From: Neptuniibacter sp. 1_MG-2023
GTDB lineage: Bacteria > Pseudomonadota > Gammaproteobacteria > Pseudomonadales > Balneatricaceae
Assembly (NCBI RefSeq): GCF_030547185.1
Contig: NZ_JAUOQR010000003.1
Span: 273,285-337,284, forward strand
Direction: 5' to 3'
Length of the DNA: 64,000 nt
In this document: positions 35,629 to 48,951 of the stretch, piece after piece
Layout of the letters: each line of letters opens with the position of its first letter
Position numbering within the stretch: position 1 is the first letter of the stretch
Position numbers and translations under genes: made by a program
The notes under the pieces: model-generated
The model's input: the letters and a program-made list of their open reading frames with translations, nothing else
The model's database searches: none
Told to the model about the DNA's origin: nothing

Positions 35629-36666
35629 ATGAAAAATCATCATTACACGCTTAGTGATATTGCGACGTTTCTTTCGGCAGAGTTTGTTGGTAATGCTGAT
35701 TATAAATTGAGCTCAGTATCTACATTGCAGTCGGCATCGTCGGCTCAGCTCTCTTTTATAGCAAATAATCGCTATCAGAAGTATTTGCGTACAACCCAAG
35801 CTGGCGCAGTGATTCTGTCGCCAGCAGATCTGGAAAACTATTCAGGCAATGCTATTTTAGTTGATGATCCTTATTTGGCTTACGCTAAAATAAGCCACCT
35901 GTTTTCTTCAGCTCAAAAACTATCACAAGAGATATCACCTTCTGCACATGTTCATCCTTCGGCCGTTGTTAGTAAAACGGCCTCTGTGGCTGCCGGAGCT
36001 CATATAGGCCCCAATTGTACAATTGGAGATAATGTTACTGTCGGGGCTAATTCGGTCGTAGGCGCAGGATCAAGTGTTGCAGATAATACTGTGATCAATG
36101 CTAATGTGACGATCTACCATAATGTGAAAATAGGCGCTAACTGCCTAATTCATGGCGGTGTGGTTTTGGGGGCGGATGGATTCGGGTTTGCTAAAGATGG
36201 CGACGACTGGGTTAAAATTGCTCAGTTAGGCGGTGTCTGCATAGGTAATAATGTTGAAATCGGCGCGGGCACAACCATTGATCGTGGTGCTTTAGACGAT
36301 ACTGTTATCGAAGATGGTGTGATTTTAGATAATCAGATTCAAATCGCTCATAATGTTACAATTGGCAAAAATAGTGCATTAGCTGCTTGTACTGCAGTGG
36401 CTGGTAGCACTAAAATTGGCGCCCAGTGCACAATTGCTGGAGCTTGCGGAATTACAGGTCATTTGTCGATTGCGGATGGCTCGCATATTACTGCAATGTC
36501 GCTTATTACAAAATCCATATTGAAGCCGGGTGTATATTCATCAGGTACGGGAATGTTACCGAATAAAATGTGGAAAAAAAATGTTGTTCGTTTTCGACAG
36601 CTGGATCAAATGGCGCGTCGAATTAAGTCTATTGAAGACGAGATTATTGAGATTAAGGGTTCGTAA
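35629..36666 (+). CDS. lpxD: UDP-3-O-acylglucosamine N-acyltransferase
   Basis: A 345-residue trimeric acyltransferase for the third step of lipid A synthesis. The uridine-binding N-terminal domain (to about 100) includes STLQSASSAQLSFIANNRY. Left-handed beta-helix hexapeptide repeats occupy about 105-310, with the catalytic His in QIQIAHNVTIGKNS. A C-terminal helix (FRQLDQMARRIKSIEDEI) completes it. Confidence 0.97.
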   Translation: MKNHHYTLSDIATFLSAEFVGNADYKLSSVSTLQSASSAQLSFIANNRYQKYLRTTQAGAVILSPADLENYSGNAILVDDPYLAYAKISHLFSSAQKLSQEISPSAHVHPSAVVSKTASVAAGAHIGPNCTIGDNVTVGANSVVGAGSSVADNTVINANVTIYHNVKIGANCLIHGGVVLGADGFGFAKDGDDWVKIAQLGGVCIGNNVEIGAGTTIDRGALDDTVIEDGVILDNQIQIAHNVTIGKNSALAACTAVAGSTKIGAQCTIAGACGITGHLSIADGSHITAMSLITKSILKPGVYSSGTGMLPNKMWKKNVVRFRQLDQMARRIKSIEDEIIEIKGS

Positions 36667-36669
36667 GAA

Positions 36670-37107
36670 ATGATGGATGTGAATGAAATTCGGGAATATC
36701 TTCCGCATCGTTATCCTTTCCTTTTGGTGGATAGGGTGTTGGAGTTAGAAAAAGGAACGTCCATTGTTGCGATTAAAAACGTTACAGTTAACGAACCCTT
36801 TTTTAATGGACATTTCCCCGACTATCCTGTGATGCCTGGTGTTTTAATTGTTGAAGCCATGGCACAAGCTGCAGGCCTTCTCGGTTTTAAAACAATGGAT
36901 AAAACGCCACAAGATGGATCTATCTATTATTTTGTGGGTGCGGATAAGCTACGCTTTAAACGTCCTGTAGTTCCAGGAGACCAGTTAAAGTTAGAAGCGA
37001 CTGTTGTATCTGAGCGTCGAGGTATTTGGAAATTTGATGTGCGTTCATCTGTCGACGGTGATACGGTAAGTACTGCAACTATTTTGTGTGCTGATAGAAA
37101 GGTTTAA
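36670..37107 (+). CDS. fabZ: 3-hydroxyacyl-ACP dehydratase FabZ
   Basis: A 145-residue hot-dog fold enzyme that removes water from 3-hydroxyacyl-ACP in fatty acid elongation. The catalytic histidine is in [21 protein letters not shown], which also contains the active-site glutamate. The early [14 protein letters not shown] is a family mark. Two ATG codons lie side by side at 36670 and 36673; either may serve. It follows lpxD by 3 bases and is followed by lpxA after 3 bases, the standard lpxD-fabZ-lpxA linkage. Confidence 0.97.
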   Translation: MMDVNEIREYLPHRYPFLLVDRVLELEKGTSIVAIKNVTVNEPFFNGHFPDYPVMPGVLIVEAMAQAAGLLGFKTMDKTPQDGSIYYFVGADKLRFKRPVVPGDQLKLEATVVSERRGIWKFDVRSSVDGDTVSTATILCADRKV

Positions 37108-37110
37108 GTC

Positions 37111-37881
37111 TTGATCGATTCTCGTGCTGTTATAGATCCCTCTGCAAAGCTGGCCAGTGATGTTGTTGTAGGGCCATGGTCTCTTATTGGACCTGATGTC
37201 GAAATCGGTGCGGGTACAGTTGTTGGGCCTCACGTTGTTATAAAAGGCCCAACGACAATTGGCAAAAACAATAAGATTTTCCAATTTGCTTCGGTGGGTG
37301 AAGATTGCCAAGATAAGAAGTATGCAGGTGAGCCGACCAAATTGGTTATCGGTGATAATAATATCATTCGAGAAGGCGTAACTATTCACCGAGGTACTGT
37401 GCAGGATGCCGGGGTTACTCAAGTAGGTAGTGATAACCTTTTTATGGCCTATGCCCACGTGGCACATGATTGCATTGTTGGTGATCATGTCATTATGGCT
37501 AATAATACTGCTATTGCTGGGCATGTTCATGTTGGTGATTGGGCTGTTCTTGGTGGGTTTACTGCTGTACATCAGTTTTGTCATATTGGTGCGCATGTCA
37601 TGTGCGGGACTAGTACTGTAGTGCTTAAAGATATTCCTGATTACATTATGGCCAATGGTAATACGGCAGCCCCTCATGGTATTAATGTTGAAGGTTTGAG
37701 GCGAAGAGGTTTTTCAGCTGATGCTATTGCCAATTTACGCCGCGCCTACAAGATTATTTACCGTAAAAAATTGACTATTGCTCAAGCGCTAGTTGAGTTA
37801 CGGGAGCTTGCGGAAAGCTGTCCCGAAGTCCTATCTTTGATTCACTCTATTGAATTATCAAGCCGCGGCATTATTCGCTAG
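37111..37881 (+). CDS. lpxA: UDP-N-acetylglucosamine O-acyltransferase LpxA
   Basis: A 256-residue trimeric beta-helix enzyme for the first step of lipid A synthesis. It starts with TTG: the reading Met-Ile-Asp aligns with the usual N-terminus, and GAAAGG lies 8 bases upstream at 37097-37102, within fabZ. The hexapeptide repeats run to about residue 190, with the catalytic His in YAHVAHDCIVGDH. The C-terminal helical part GLRRRGFSADAIANLRRAYK is complete. Confidence 0.96.
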   Translation: MIDSRAVIDPSAKLASDVVVGPWSLIGPDVEIGAGTVVGPHVVIKGPTTIGKNNKIFQFASVGEDCQDKKYAGEPTKLVIGDNNIIREGVTIHRGTVQDAGVTQVGSDNLFMAYAHVAHDCIVGDHVIMANNTAIAGHVHVGDWAVLGGFTAVHQFCHIGAHVMCGTSTVVLKDIPDYIMANGNTAAPHGINVEGLRRRGFSADAIANLRRAYKIIYRKKLTIAQALVELRELAESCPEVLSLIHSIELSSRGIIR

Positions 37882-37889
37882 GAGAAACT

Positions 37890-39047
37890 ATGCCGAATCC
37901 TCTGCGAATAGGCATTGTTGCGGGAGAAGCCTCAGGTGATATTTTAGGCGCGGGGCTTATCCGATCACTTAAAACCAGATTTCCAGATCTTATCGTTGAA
38001 GGTATAGGTGGTGAGCTTATGCAGGCTGAGGGCTGTATATCTCGTTACCCGATGGAACGTTTATCTGTGATGGGGTTAGTTGAAGTTCTTGGTCGATTGT
38101 TTGAGTTGCTTAAAGCCCGTAAAGCGCTTATCCAATATTTTATCGATAATCCCCCAGATGTTTTTATTGGTATTGATGCGCCAGACTTTACCCTCCATAT
38201 GGAAGGTCGTTTAAAAGCGGCAGGGATTCCAACGGTTCATTATGTAAGCCCCTCTGTTTGGGCGTGGAAACGTAAGCGTATTTTTAAAATAAAGCAAACA
38301 ACGGATTTAGTGTTAGCTTTGTTTCCCTTTGAACCTGCTTGTTACCAAGAAACAGGCCAGAGAATTGAGTTTGTTGGTCACCCATTGGCTGATCAGATTG
38401 TAAATGATCCCTCCCTTCGAGACCCTCGAGCTCTATTTGATATTAGCGAGACCCAGCGAGTTGTCGCGTTATTACCAGGTAGTAGAGGGAGTGAGATAAA
38501 ATATCTGGCAGAGCCCTTTTTACAAACAGCAAGATGGTTAACTGAAAAAGAGCCTGATTTGCTTTTTCTTTTGCCAGCGGCTAATAAGCAACGATTCAAT
38601 GAGCTTGAAGCTTTACTCGACGAAGGCTTTTCTGAGCTTAATGTTAGATTAGTGCTGCAGCAATCTAGGCAAGTGATGGCTGCTGCTGATGTTATCTTAA
38701 TCGCTTCAGGTACGGCTACGCTCGAGGCGACTATCTTGAAAAAACCGATGGTTGTCGCCTATAAAATGGCATCATTAACTTATGCTATTTATTCGCGAAT
38801 GATTAAATCTCGTCATATATCACTACCTAATTTGCTGGCTGATGAAACTTTAGTTCCAGAGGTTTTACAGGATGATGTGACCCCCAGCATTTTAGGCGAG
38901 TCGCTATTAAAAGCTCTGAATGATCACTCTTATATTGATTATGTGCAGAAGCGTTTTGAAGATGTTTATACTCAGCTACATCAAGATGCTGATGAGCGAG
39001 CCGCATCTGCGATCGTTCAACTGCTTAAGGACAAAGGGGCGCTGTAA
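37890..39047 (+). CDS. lpxB: Lipid-A-disaccharide synthase
   Basis: A 385-residue peripheral-membrane glycosyltransferase (family GT19) that joins UDP-diacylglucosamine and lipid X. Family marks are [19 protein letters not shown] at the start, the [19 protein letters not shown] region, [14 protein letters not shown], and [12 protein letters not shown]. Its stop overlaps the rnhB start (TAATG). Confidence 0.96.
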   Translation: MPNPLRIGIVAGEASGDILGAGLIRSLKTRFPDLIVEGIGGELMQAEGCISRYPMERLSVMGLVEVLGRLFELLKARKALIQYFIDNPPDVFIGIDAPDFTLHMEGRLKAAGIPTVHYVSPSVWAWKRKRIFKIKQTTDLVLALFPFEPACYQETGQRIEFVGHPLADQIVNDPSLRDPRALFDISETQRVVALLPGSRGSEIKYLAEPFLQTARWLTEKEPDLLFLLPAANKQRFNELEALLDEGFSELNVRLVLQQSRQVMAAADVILIASGTATLEATILKKPMVVAYKMASLTYAIYSRMIKSRHISLPNLLADETLVPEVLQDDVTPSILGESLLKALNDHSYIDYVQKRFEDVYTQLHQDADERAASAIVQLLKDKGAL

Positions 39048-39646
39048 TGGATAGTTTGGGTTTTGATTTTGGCGATGGGAAGCGGGTAGCCGGTGTGGAT
39101 GAGGTGGGTCGAGGTCCACTGGTCGGTAATGTCGTAGCTGCTGCTGTTATTCTAGATCCATCGAAACCGATTGTAGGTTTAGCCGATTCAAAAAAATTAT
39201 CTGAGAAACGTCGAGAATCACTTGATCTTGAAATAAGAGAGAAGGCACTTGCTTGGTGTATTGCTTCTGCATCCCCTGTGGAAATTGACGAGCTGAATAT
39301 TCTGCATGCAACAATGTTAGCTATGCAGAGAGCTGTCCAGGGATTAGATATAGCGCCTGAATTTGCTTTTATTGATGGTAATCGTTGTCCCCAGTTATTA
39401 TGCCCAAGTGAAGCTGTGGTTAAAGGGGATAGTAAAGTTGCTGAGATCAGCGCTGCGTCTATTATTGCTAAAGTTGCACGTGATAAGGAGATGCAGGAGC
39501 TTGATGTTTTACATCCAGAATATGGGTTTGCTAAGCATAAAGGTTATCCGACTGTTCTTCATTTAGAGGCATTAAAAAAGCATGGCCCGTTAGTTCAGCA
39601 CAGACGTTCTTTTAAACCTGTACGTCAGTTATTAGAAGAAAATTAA
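39047..39646 (+). CDS. rnhB: Ribonuclease HII
   Basis: A 199-residue type 2 RNase H that cuts at ribonucleotides in DNA. The acidic active site appears as [20 protein letters not shown] (Asp and Glu), [10 protein letters not shown] and [21 protein letters not shown] (Asp), the GRG loop that reads the RNA-DNA junction being intact. Start and previous stop overlap in TAATG, showing translational coupling with lpxB. Confidence 0.96.
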   Translation: MDSLGFDFGDGKRVAGVDEVGRGPLVGNVVAAAVILDPSKPIVGLADSKKLSEKRRESLDLEIREKALAWCIASASPVEIDELNILHATMLAMQRAVQGLDIAPEFAFIDGNRCPQLLCPSEAVVKGDSKVAEISAASIIAKVARDKEMQELDVLHPEYGFAKHKGYPTVLHLEALKKHGPLVQHRRSFKPVRQLLEEN

Positions 39647-39669
39647 CTTAACCCATTAGATTGAGCACC

Positions 39670-42600
39670 ATGTCAGAGCTAGCCTTAAACGATCCTAAAT
39701 TTATTCATCTACGTGTACATACTGAGTTTTCCTTAGTAGATGGATTAGTGCGTGTTAAAGAGCTTATTGCAGCCGCAAAAGCGAATAATATGCCTGCTGT
39801 AGCGATGACAGACCAAACTAATCTTTTTGCTTTAATTAAATTTTTTAAAGCAGCCACAGGTAGTGGTATTAAACCACTATGTGGGGCGGATCTTTGGGTT
39901 GAAAATACGGATGAACCTGGAGGCGAGCCTTATCGATTAACCTTCTTAGTGAGAAACTCTGAAGGTTATCTGAATCTCATGGAGCTGATCTCCCAAGCTT
40001 ATTCTGAAGGGCAAAATATCATTCATGATATGGCGCTGGTTAAAAAAGAATGGGTTGTGGATAAGTCTGAGGGTTTAATCGTACTCTCGGGTGGTAAGCG
40101 GGGAGAAATTGGCCGTTCCATTCTGGCTGAAAATGGTCAGGCTGGTGATATTTTACAATATTGGATGGATGTATTTCCTGATTCTTTTTACTTGGAAGTA
40201 CAACGTACAGGCCGAAGTGGTGATGAGCAGGTGGTTCACGGTTCAGTTGCTTTAGCTAAACAGTATAACTGTCCAGTTGTTGCGACCAATGAAGTCATGT
40301 TTATTAAGCCTGAAGACTTTGAGGCCCATGAGGTTCGCGTTTGCATAAACCAAGGACGAGCTTTTGAAGACCCTACTCGCCCTAAAGATTATAGTGAAGA
40401 GCAGTATTTCCGTTCTCAAGATGAAATGGCGGAGCTTTTTAGTGATATTCCATCGGCTGTTAGCAATACAGTAGCTATAGCGAAACGTTGTAATATTGAA
40501 ATTGAAATGGGGACTTACTACCTGCCGAAATATCCCATTCCTGAAGGGATGTTGATGGATGATTATTTTCGCAAGGTCTCCTATGACGGTTTAGAAGAGC
40601 GTTTAGCCATTCTTCTTGATCGTGATGATCCTGAATATGACGCTAAACGTCAGCTATATGTTGATCGGCTTGAATTCGAGCTTGAGATCATCATTCAGAT
40701 GGGTTTCCCCGGCTATTTCCTTATCGTGATGGACTTTATTAAATGGGGTAAGGAGAACGGTGTACCTGTAGGGCCCGGTCGAGGTTCTGGTGCGGGCTCA
40801 TTGGTGGCTTATGTACAAAAGATCACTGATCTAGATCCACTTGAATACGACTTGCTGTTTGAGCGATTCCTAAATCCTGAACGTGTTTCTATGCCGGATT
40901 TCGATATCGATTTCTGTATGGATAACCGGGATAGGGTGATTGACTATGTGGCCAGAACTTACGGCCGTGATGCGGTATCTCAGATTGTTACTTTCGGTAC
41001 TATGGCGGCCAAAGCGGTTGTCCGCGATGTAGCGCGTGTGCAAGGTAAGCCTTTTGGTTTGGCGGATCGCCTATCTAAGCTTATCCCGTTTGAAGTTGGG
41101 ATAACGCTGAAGAAAGCGATGGAACAGGAGCCGATGTTAAGTGACTTTGTGAACTCGAGTGCTGAGGCGCAAGAGATCATGGAGATGGCTTATAAGCTGG
41201 AAGGGATTACTCGAAATGTGGGTAAGCATGCGGGTGGTGTGGTTATCGCTCCAACCAAACTGACCGATTTTGCTGCAACTTATTGTGATGAAGAAGGTAA
41301 AGGCCTTGTTACCCAGTTTGATAAGGGCGACGTTGAAGAAGCGGGTTTGGTTAAATTCGACTTTTTAGGACTGAGAACGCTGACAATTATTGATTGGGCG
41401 TTACAAACGATCAATAACATTCGAGAGAAAAATAATGAAGCGCCTCTCGATATAGCGTTAATTGATTTAGAAGATAGAAAAACATTTGATCTTCTGCAGT
41501 CGGCTGAAACTACTGCTGTGTTCCAGTTAGAGTCGAGTGGTATGAAGGATCTTGTCCGCCGCTTATTACCCTCTCGTTTTGAAGATATTGTCGCACTTGT
41601 TGCACTCTTTCGTCCGGGGCCTTTGCAGTCGGGCATGGTTGATGACTTTATCAACCGTAAGCATGGCCGTGCCGAGATGGCTTGGCCGCATCCAGATTAC
41701 CAATTAGATAGTTTGCAGCCAGTATTAGAGCCGACTTACGGTATTATCCTTTACCAAGAGCAGGTTATGCAGATTGCTCAGGTTATGGCTGGATATACCC
41801 TTGGTGGGGCCGATATGTTGCGTCGTGCTATGGGTAAGAAAAAGCCTGAGGAGATGGCGAAGCAGCGCGCTTTGTTTTTAGAGGGCTCTGAAGCTAATGG
41901 TATTGATAAAGACCTAGCAGGTAATATCTTTGATCTTGTAGAGAAGTTTGCGGGTTATGGTTTTAACAAATCCCACTCCGCCGCCTACGCGCTTGTCTCC
42001 TATCAGACTGCGTGGCTGAAAACCCATTACCCTGCTCCTTTTATGGCTGCAGTGCTTTCTTCTGATATGCAGAACACTGACAAAGTAGTGATCTTCGTTG
42101 AAGAATGCCGTCAGATGAAGATTGCACCAACCTTGCCTGATGTTAATAGTGGCGATTATATGTTCACTGTTAATGATGATGGCGACATCGTTTATGGATT
42201 AGGGGCTATTAAAGGGGTTGGTGAAGGGCCGATTGAAGCGATTGTTGAAGCAAGAGCTTCAGGAGAAGAGTTTAAAGATCTGTTTGATTTCTGTCAGCGT
42301 GTTGGGGCAAAGAAATTAAATAAACGGGTGCTTGAAGCACTGGTTCGATCGGGTGCGCTGGATAAATTAGGTGCTGAACGTGCTGTGTTATGGAAAGCTA
42401 TTCCTGATGCCTTGCAGGCTGCCGACCAAACCGCTAAAAATCAAGATGCGGGAATGTTTGACCTATTTGGCGAGGCAGAGGCTGAGTTAGAACGTGATCC
42501 TTATGAAGAATATAAAGGTGTTAGGCCTTGGACTGATAAGGAGCGTCTAACGGGGGAGAAAGATACCTTAGGTTTATATTTAACAGGCCACCCAATTGAT

Positions 42601-43176
42601 GAATATGCAGGAGAGCTTAAGCATTTTGTTAGTAAGCGTATTGTTGAGCTGCAACCTGCCCGTGGGCAAGCACAAAAAATTGCTGGTTTGGTTGTAGAGA
42701 TTAGGCTTAAAAAGACCAAAAAAGGGGATAATCTCTGTTTTGTGACTTTAGATGATCGTAGCGCCCGTATTGATGTGACGCTTTTTGGGGATACCTATGA
42801 TGAAGTTAGGGAGTCTGTGCAAAAGGATGTAGTTCTGATCGTAGAGGGGGAAGTAGCAGAAGACCACTTCTCGGGCGGTTTGAAAGTGCGTGTTAATAAA
42901 GTGTTAACGATTCCTCAGGCACGCTCACAATATGCATCAGGTGTTCAGGTGGTTGCAACGGCGGATCATTTTACCGGTAGAAAGTTAAAAGAGTTCGAAA
43001 GTTTACTTAATACCTACAAGATTGGCGGTCAATTGCCGGTCAAAGTACGTTATAAACGAGCAGATGCTGAGGCAGTACTTACCTTGGGTGATAATTGGAG
43101 GGTACAAGCCAGTGATGAGCTACTTATTGCATTAATGGAGCGTTTTGGTCACGAATCAGTCTCTTTGAGTTACTAG
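39670..43176 (+). CDS. dnaE: DNA polymerase III alpha subunit
   Basis: A 1168-residue replicative polymerase (E. coli 1160). Domains: PHP (about 10-280, opening with FIHLRVHTEFSLVDGL), palm with GPGRGSGAGSLVAY and the catalytic pair in MPDFDIDFC (near residue 415), fingers including HAGGVVIAP and GYGFNKSHSAAYALVSYQTA, a helix-hairpin-helix region, and an OB fold near 990-1065. I use ATG 39670, which gives the usual N-terminus; a TTG at 39661 would add three residues. Confidence 0.97.
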   Translation: MSELALNDPKFIHLRVHTEFSLVDGLVRVKELIAAAKANNMPAVAMTDQTNLFALIKFFKAATGSGIKPLCGADLWVENTDEPGGEPYRLTFLVRNSEGYLNLMELISQAYSEGQNIIHDMALVKKEWVVDKSEGLIVLSGGKRGEIGRSILAENGQAGDILQYWMDVFPDSFYLEVQRTGRSGDEQVVHGSVALAKQYNCPVVATNEVMFIKPEDFEAHEVRVCINQGRAFEDPTRPKDYSEEQYFRSQDEMAELFSDIPSAVSNTVAIAKRCNIEIEMGTYYLPKYPIPEGMLMDDYFRKVSYDGLEERLAILLDRDDPEYDAKRQLYVDRLEFELEIIIQMGFPGYFLIVMDFIKWGKENGVPVGPGRGSGAGSLVAYVQKITDLDPLEYDLLFERFLNPERVSMPDFDIDFCMDNRDRVIDYVARTYGRDAVSQIVTFGTMAAKAVVRDVARVQGKPFGLADRLSKLIPFEVGITLKKAMEQEPMLSDFVNSSAEAQEIMEMAYKLEGITRNVGKHAGGVVIAPTKLTDFAATYCDEEGKGLVTQFDKGDVEEAGLVKFDFLGLRTLTIIDWALQTINNIREKNNEAPLDIALIDLEDRKTFDLLQSAETTAVFQLESSGMKDLVRRLLPSRFEDIVALVALFRPGPLQSGMVDDFINRKHGRAEMAWPHPDYQLDSLQPVLEPTYGIILYQEQVMQIAQVMAGYTLGGADMLRRAMGKKKPEEMAKQRALFLEGSEANGIDKDLAGNIFDLVEKFAGYGFNKSHSAAYALVSYQTAWLKTHYPAPFMAAVLSSDMQNTDKVVIFVEECRQMKIAPTLPDVNSGDYMFTVNDDGDIVYGLGAIKGVGEGPIEAIVEARASGEEFKDLFDFCQRVGAKKLNKRVLEALVRSGALDKLGAERAVLWKAIPDALQAADQTAKNQDAGMFDLFGEAEAELERDPYEEYKGVRPWTDKERLTGEKDTLGLYLTGHPIDEYAGELKHFVSKRIVELQPARGQAQKIAGLVVEIRLKKTKKGDNLCFVTLDDRSARIDVTLFGDTYDEVRESVQKDVVLIVEGEVAEDHFSGGLKVRVNKVLTIPQARSQYASGVQVVATADHFTGRKLKEFESLLNTYKIGGQLPVKVRYKRADAEAVLTLGDNWRVQASDELLIALMERFGHESVSLSY

Positions 43177-43243
43177 GTCTGGTTCTTAAAGCTGCAAAAA
43201 GGTACACTTTGCACAATTTTTCACTTAAGCATAGATGAGTCAT

Positions 43244-44206
43244 ATGAATCCTAACTATCTGGATTTTGAGCAGCCGATTGCGGAGCTGCAGGCAAAAATT
43301 GAAGAACTTCGTTTGGTTGGAGATGATACTGCCGAGTTAAATATCTCTGAAGAGATCTCTCGCCTTGAAGGTAAGAGTCGTGCTTTGACGGAATCAATCT
43401 TTTCAGACCTTTCTGCATGGCAAGTGTCTCAGCTAGCACGTCATCCTCAGCGGCCCTATACATTAGATTACATTGAATATATTTTTGATGAATTTGATGA
43501 GATACATGGCGATCGTCATTTTGCGGATGATCAGGCTATTGTTGGTGGTACAGCACGCCTTGATGGCAAGCCCGTTATGATCATTGGGCACCAAAAAGGG
43601 CGTGGCGTTCGTGAACGTCAAAAACGTAACTTTGGTATGCCGCGTCCTGAAGGCTATCGTAAAGCATTGCGCCTGATGGAGATGGCTGAACGTTTTAAAA
43701 TGCCTATTCTTACCTTCATTGATACACCGGGCGCTTATCCTGGTATTGATGCTGAAGAGCGTGGCCAGTCAGAAGCTATAGCGTTTAACTTGGCTAAAAT
43801 GTCACAATTTAAAACACCCATTATCTCTACCGTGATCGGTGAAGGTGGATCTGGTGGTGCGTTGGCGATTGGTGTATGTGATGAGCTTATGATGATGAGC
43901 TACTCTACTTACTCCGTTATATCTCCTGAAGGTTGTGCATCGATTCTTTGGAAGAGTGCTGACCGTGCAGCTGATGCAGCGAAAGCGATGGGTATTACAT
44001 CTGAGCGTTTGCATGAACTAGGCCTTGTAGATCAAATTATTAACGAGCCATTGGGTGGTGCACATCGTGACCCAGCTCTAACTGCTGCAAACTTAAAACG
44101 TCACTTATTAGGTGTTTTAGATCACTTGGATGAGTTACCGACTGATGAATTGCTTGAACGACGTTATAAGCGTCTGATGGCTTATGGTTTTGGCGGTGAA
44201 GAGTAA
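43244..44206 (+). CDS. accA: Acetyl-CoA carboxylase carboxyltransferase alpha subunit
   Basis: A 320-residue protein that, with AccD, transfers the carboxyl group from biotin to acetyl-CoA to make malonyl-CoA for fatty acid synthesis. Signatures are [20 protein letters not shown] at the start, [19 protein letters not shown] and [12 protein letters not shown]. The ATG at 43244 aligns with the known N-terminus; one at 43235 would add Met-Ser-His. The tilS frame begins inside its last 23 bases. Confidence 0.96.
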   Translation: MNPNYLDFEQPIAELQAKIEELRLVGDDTAELNISEEISRLEGKSRALTESIFSDLSAWQVSQLARHPQRPYTLDYIEYIFDEFDEIHGDRHFADDQAIVGGTARLDGKPVMIIGHQKGRGVRERQKRNFGMPRPEGYRKALRLMEMAERFKMPILTFIDTPGAYPGIDAEERGQSEAIAFNLAKMSQFKTPIISTVIGEGGSGGALAIGVCDELMMMSYSTYSVISPEGCASILWKSADRAADAAKAMGITSERLHELGLVDQIINEPLGGAHRDPALTAANLKRHLLGVLDHLDELPTDELLERRYKRLMAYGFGGEE

Positions 44207-45536
44207 CCCTGAAGCGGTTGCTGTCCTCAAAAAATGTGAGCGCCAATTTTCAAATGCGCTCACAGTTATTTCTTCTTCAAATATAGAGCGTTTCCTTATT
44301 GCTCATAGTGGTGGTTTAGACTCTCAGGTCTTGCTAGTGCTAGCTTCTCGCTTGTTACCTTCCTCTAAGATACATGTTGTCCATATTAATCATCATTTAC
44401 AAAATGAGGCTGATAGTTGGGCTGCTTTTTCGTGTGTTCAGGCTTCTATGCTTTCTCTTGCTCATGAAGTGGTTGATGTTTTTCCTGAAAACTCATCTGA
44501 AAACGCTGCGCGAGATGCTCGATACACTGCATTTGAGCAGGTAATAAGGCCTAGGGATTTGTTGTTAATGGGGCATCATGCCGATGATCAGGCTGAAACC
44601 CTTTTATTTAGAATGCTGCGTGGAGCTGGATTGCTGGGGTTGTCGGGCATGGCTGCGATGCGTTCTTTGGGGGAAGGGGCTCTGTTTCGTCCATTGCTTA
44701 AGTTGAGTCGTGCAGAGTTGGAGCAGGTTGCTGATCTATTGGAACTTGAATATATAGATGACCCGAGCAATCAGGATGAGAGTTACGATCGAAACTTTTT
44801 GCGTCATCGTGTGATGCCGTTGTTAAAGCAACGCTGGCCTCATGTGTTGACTCAGTGGCAGAAAAGCGCCGAGCTTATGGCTGAATCGCACTCTTTGCTA
44901 GAGTCCTATCTGGAATCTGACCTTTTAGACTGTACCGATCAATGGGGATGCTTAGATTTACAGAAGTTAGAAGGCTTTGAGCCGAACAAGCGTCGAGCGT
45001 TATTGCGTCATTGGATCTATGTGAAAACAGGTATTCGAATTAATCAGGAGCAGCTGCAAGTGATTTTTACTGATGTTGTGCTTGCTAAGATTGATGCGAA
45101 TCCTGTTTATATTTTGGGTGAATATAAGTTGCGGCGGTTTTTAGGTGCACTTTATGTAGATCGTGATGATCTATCCTTGCCTAACTTGTTGTGTGATGGT
45201 CTCCCAGCTGAGCGCGAAGGGGAGTACGATCTGGGTGAGGGAACATTGTATATATCCGCTGCGACAATGGGGCTTAAATCCTTATCTGGTGTTGTGGTAA
45301 AGCGCCGTAAAGGTGGAGAGCGCTGTCGCCCTCAAGGTAAAAAACACTCAGTCTCTGTTAAAAAACTATTACAAGAAGCAGCGATACCGCCTTGGTATAG
45401 GGAGCATTGGCCGTTGCTTTATGTCGGTGATCAGTTGGTTGCAGTGCCTAGTATTTGCGTTTGTGAGGGATGGTACTCAGAAAAGTCTGGCTTTTCTGTT
45501 TTATGGTGCTCCTTTTCATTGTCTGAGCGCTGCTAA
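44184..45536 (+). CDS. tilS: tRNA(Ile)-lysidine synthase
   Basis: A 450-residue enzyme that attaches lysine to C34 of tRNA-Ile(CAU), so that it reads AUA. The N-type ATP pyrophosphatase P-loop is [16 protein letters not shown] (SGGLDS at 42-47). [19 protein letters not shown] and [12 protein letters not shown] are family marks; the two C-terminal substrate domains follow. The start is uncertain: ATG 44184 overlaps accA by 23 bases and lacks a strong ribosome site, and later GTG codons are possible. Confidence 0.92.
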   Translation: MVLAVKSNPEAVAVLKKCERQFSNALTVISSSNIERFLIAHSGGLDSQVLLVLASRLLPSSKIHVVHINHHLQNEADSWAAFSCVQASMLSLAHEVVDVFPENSSENAARDARYTAFEQVIRPRDLLLMGHHADDQAETLLFRMLRGAGLLGLSGMAAMRSLGEGALFRPLLKLSRAELEQVADLLELEYIDDPSNQDESYDRNFLRHRVMPLLKQRWPHVLTQWQKSAELMAESHSLLESYLESDLLDCTDQWGCLDLQKLEGFEPNKRRALLRHWIYVKTGIRINQEQLQVIFTDVVLAKIDANPVYILGEYKLRRFLGALYVDRDDLSLPNLLCDGLPAEREGEYDLGEGTLYISAATMGLKSLSGVVVKRRKGGERCRPQGKKHSVSVKKLLQEAAIPPWYREHWPLLYVGDQLVAVPSICVCEGWYSEKSGFSVLWCSFSLSERC

Positions 45537-45551
45537 TTTGCTATCTTATAG

Positions 45552-47231
<1,680 letters not shown>

Positions 47232-47243
47232 AAAATTATGGAC

Positions 47244-47259
47244 GGGGGCTAAAGCCCCC
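47244..47259 (+). terminator. Short G/C hairpin between pyrG and eno
   Basis: GGGGGCT pairs with AGCCCCC with only a two-base centre (a four-base loop if the last pair opens). No T-tract follows, so it may stabilise or slow the transcript rather than end it. kdsA, which lies at this junction in Pseudomonas, is absent. Confidence 0.4.
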
Positions 47260-47262
47260 TGA

Positions 47263-48585
<1,323 letters not shown>

Positions 48586-48615
48586 CGTAGTTGTTTGCTC
48601 AATAGTCTGATATAA

Positions 48616-48643
48616 AAAGAGGGCTGTTTGCCCTCTTTTTTTG
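48616..48643 (+). terminator. Intrinsic terminator after eno
   Basis: AAAGAGGGC (48616-48624) pairs with GCCCTCTTT (48630-48638) around TGTTT, and the T run continues. It separates abundant eno mRNA from the ftsB operon, 20 bases ahead of the ftsB start. Confidence 0.88.
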
Positions 48644-48657
48644 CTTAAAGAATATCT

Positions 48658-48948
48658 ATGTATCGCTGGTTAATTACTTTACTTATTATTCTCTTGTTGG
48701 GACTGCAATACCGATTGTGGTTCGGAGAGGTTAATGTGCGTGATATTTGGGATTTAAATGCCAAGATTGAACTGCAGAAAAGTATTAATCAGGAATTGAT
48801 CCAAAGAAATAGTGAGCTAGAAGCTGAAGTTCAAGATTTAAAGAAAGGAAAAGCAGCGTTAGAAGAGCGTGCCCGTAGCGAATTGGGCATGATACGTGAT
48901 GGCGAAACTTTTTTTCAGTTGGTTGAGCCTGCAGAAGAGACTAAATAA
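48658..48948 (+). CDS. ftsB: Cell division protein FtsB
   Basis: A 96-residue bitopic membrane protein. One membrane helix (YRWLITLLIILLLGLQYRLW) is followed by a leucine-rich coiled coil (about residues 30-65, IELQKSINQELIQRNSELEA) and a short end with RSELGMIRDGETFFQ. It forms the FtsQLB complex that activates septal peptidoglycan synthesis. In most gammaproteobacteria ispD follows; here truD begins 3 bases later. Confidence 0.92.
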   Translation: MYRWLITLLIILLLGLQYRLWFGEVNVRDIWDLNAKIELQKSINQELIQRNSELEAEVQDLKKGKAALEERARSELGMIRDGETFFQLVEPAEETK

Positions 48949-48951
48949 CAC

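Noticed and set aside
37111..37113. TTG start of lpxA as a possible sequencing error
   Set aside because: The N-terminus aligns with LpxA, the ribosome site is well placed, and TTG and GTG starts recur elsewhere in the window.
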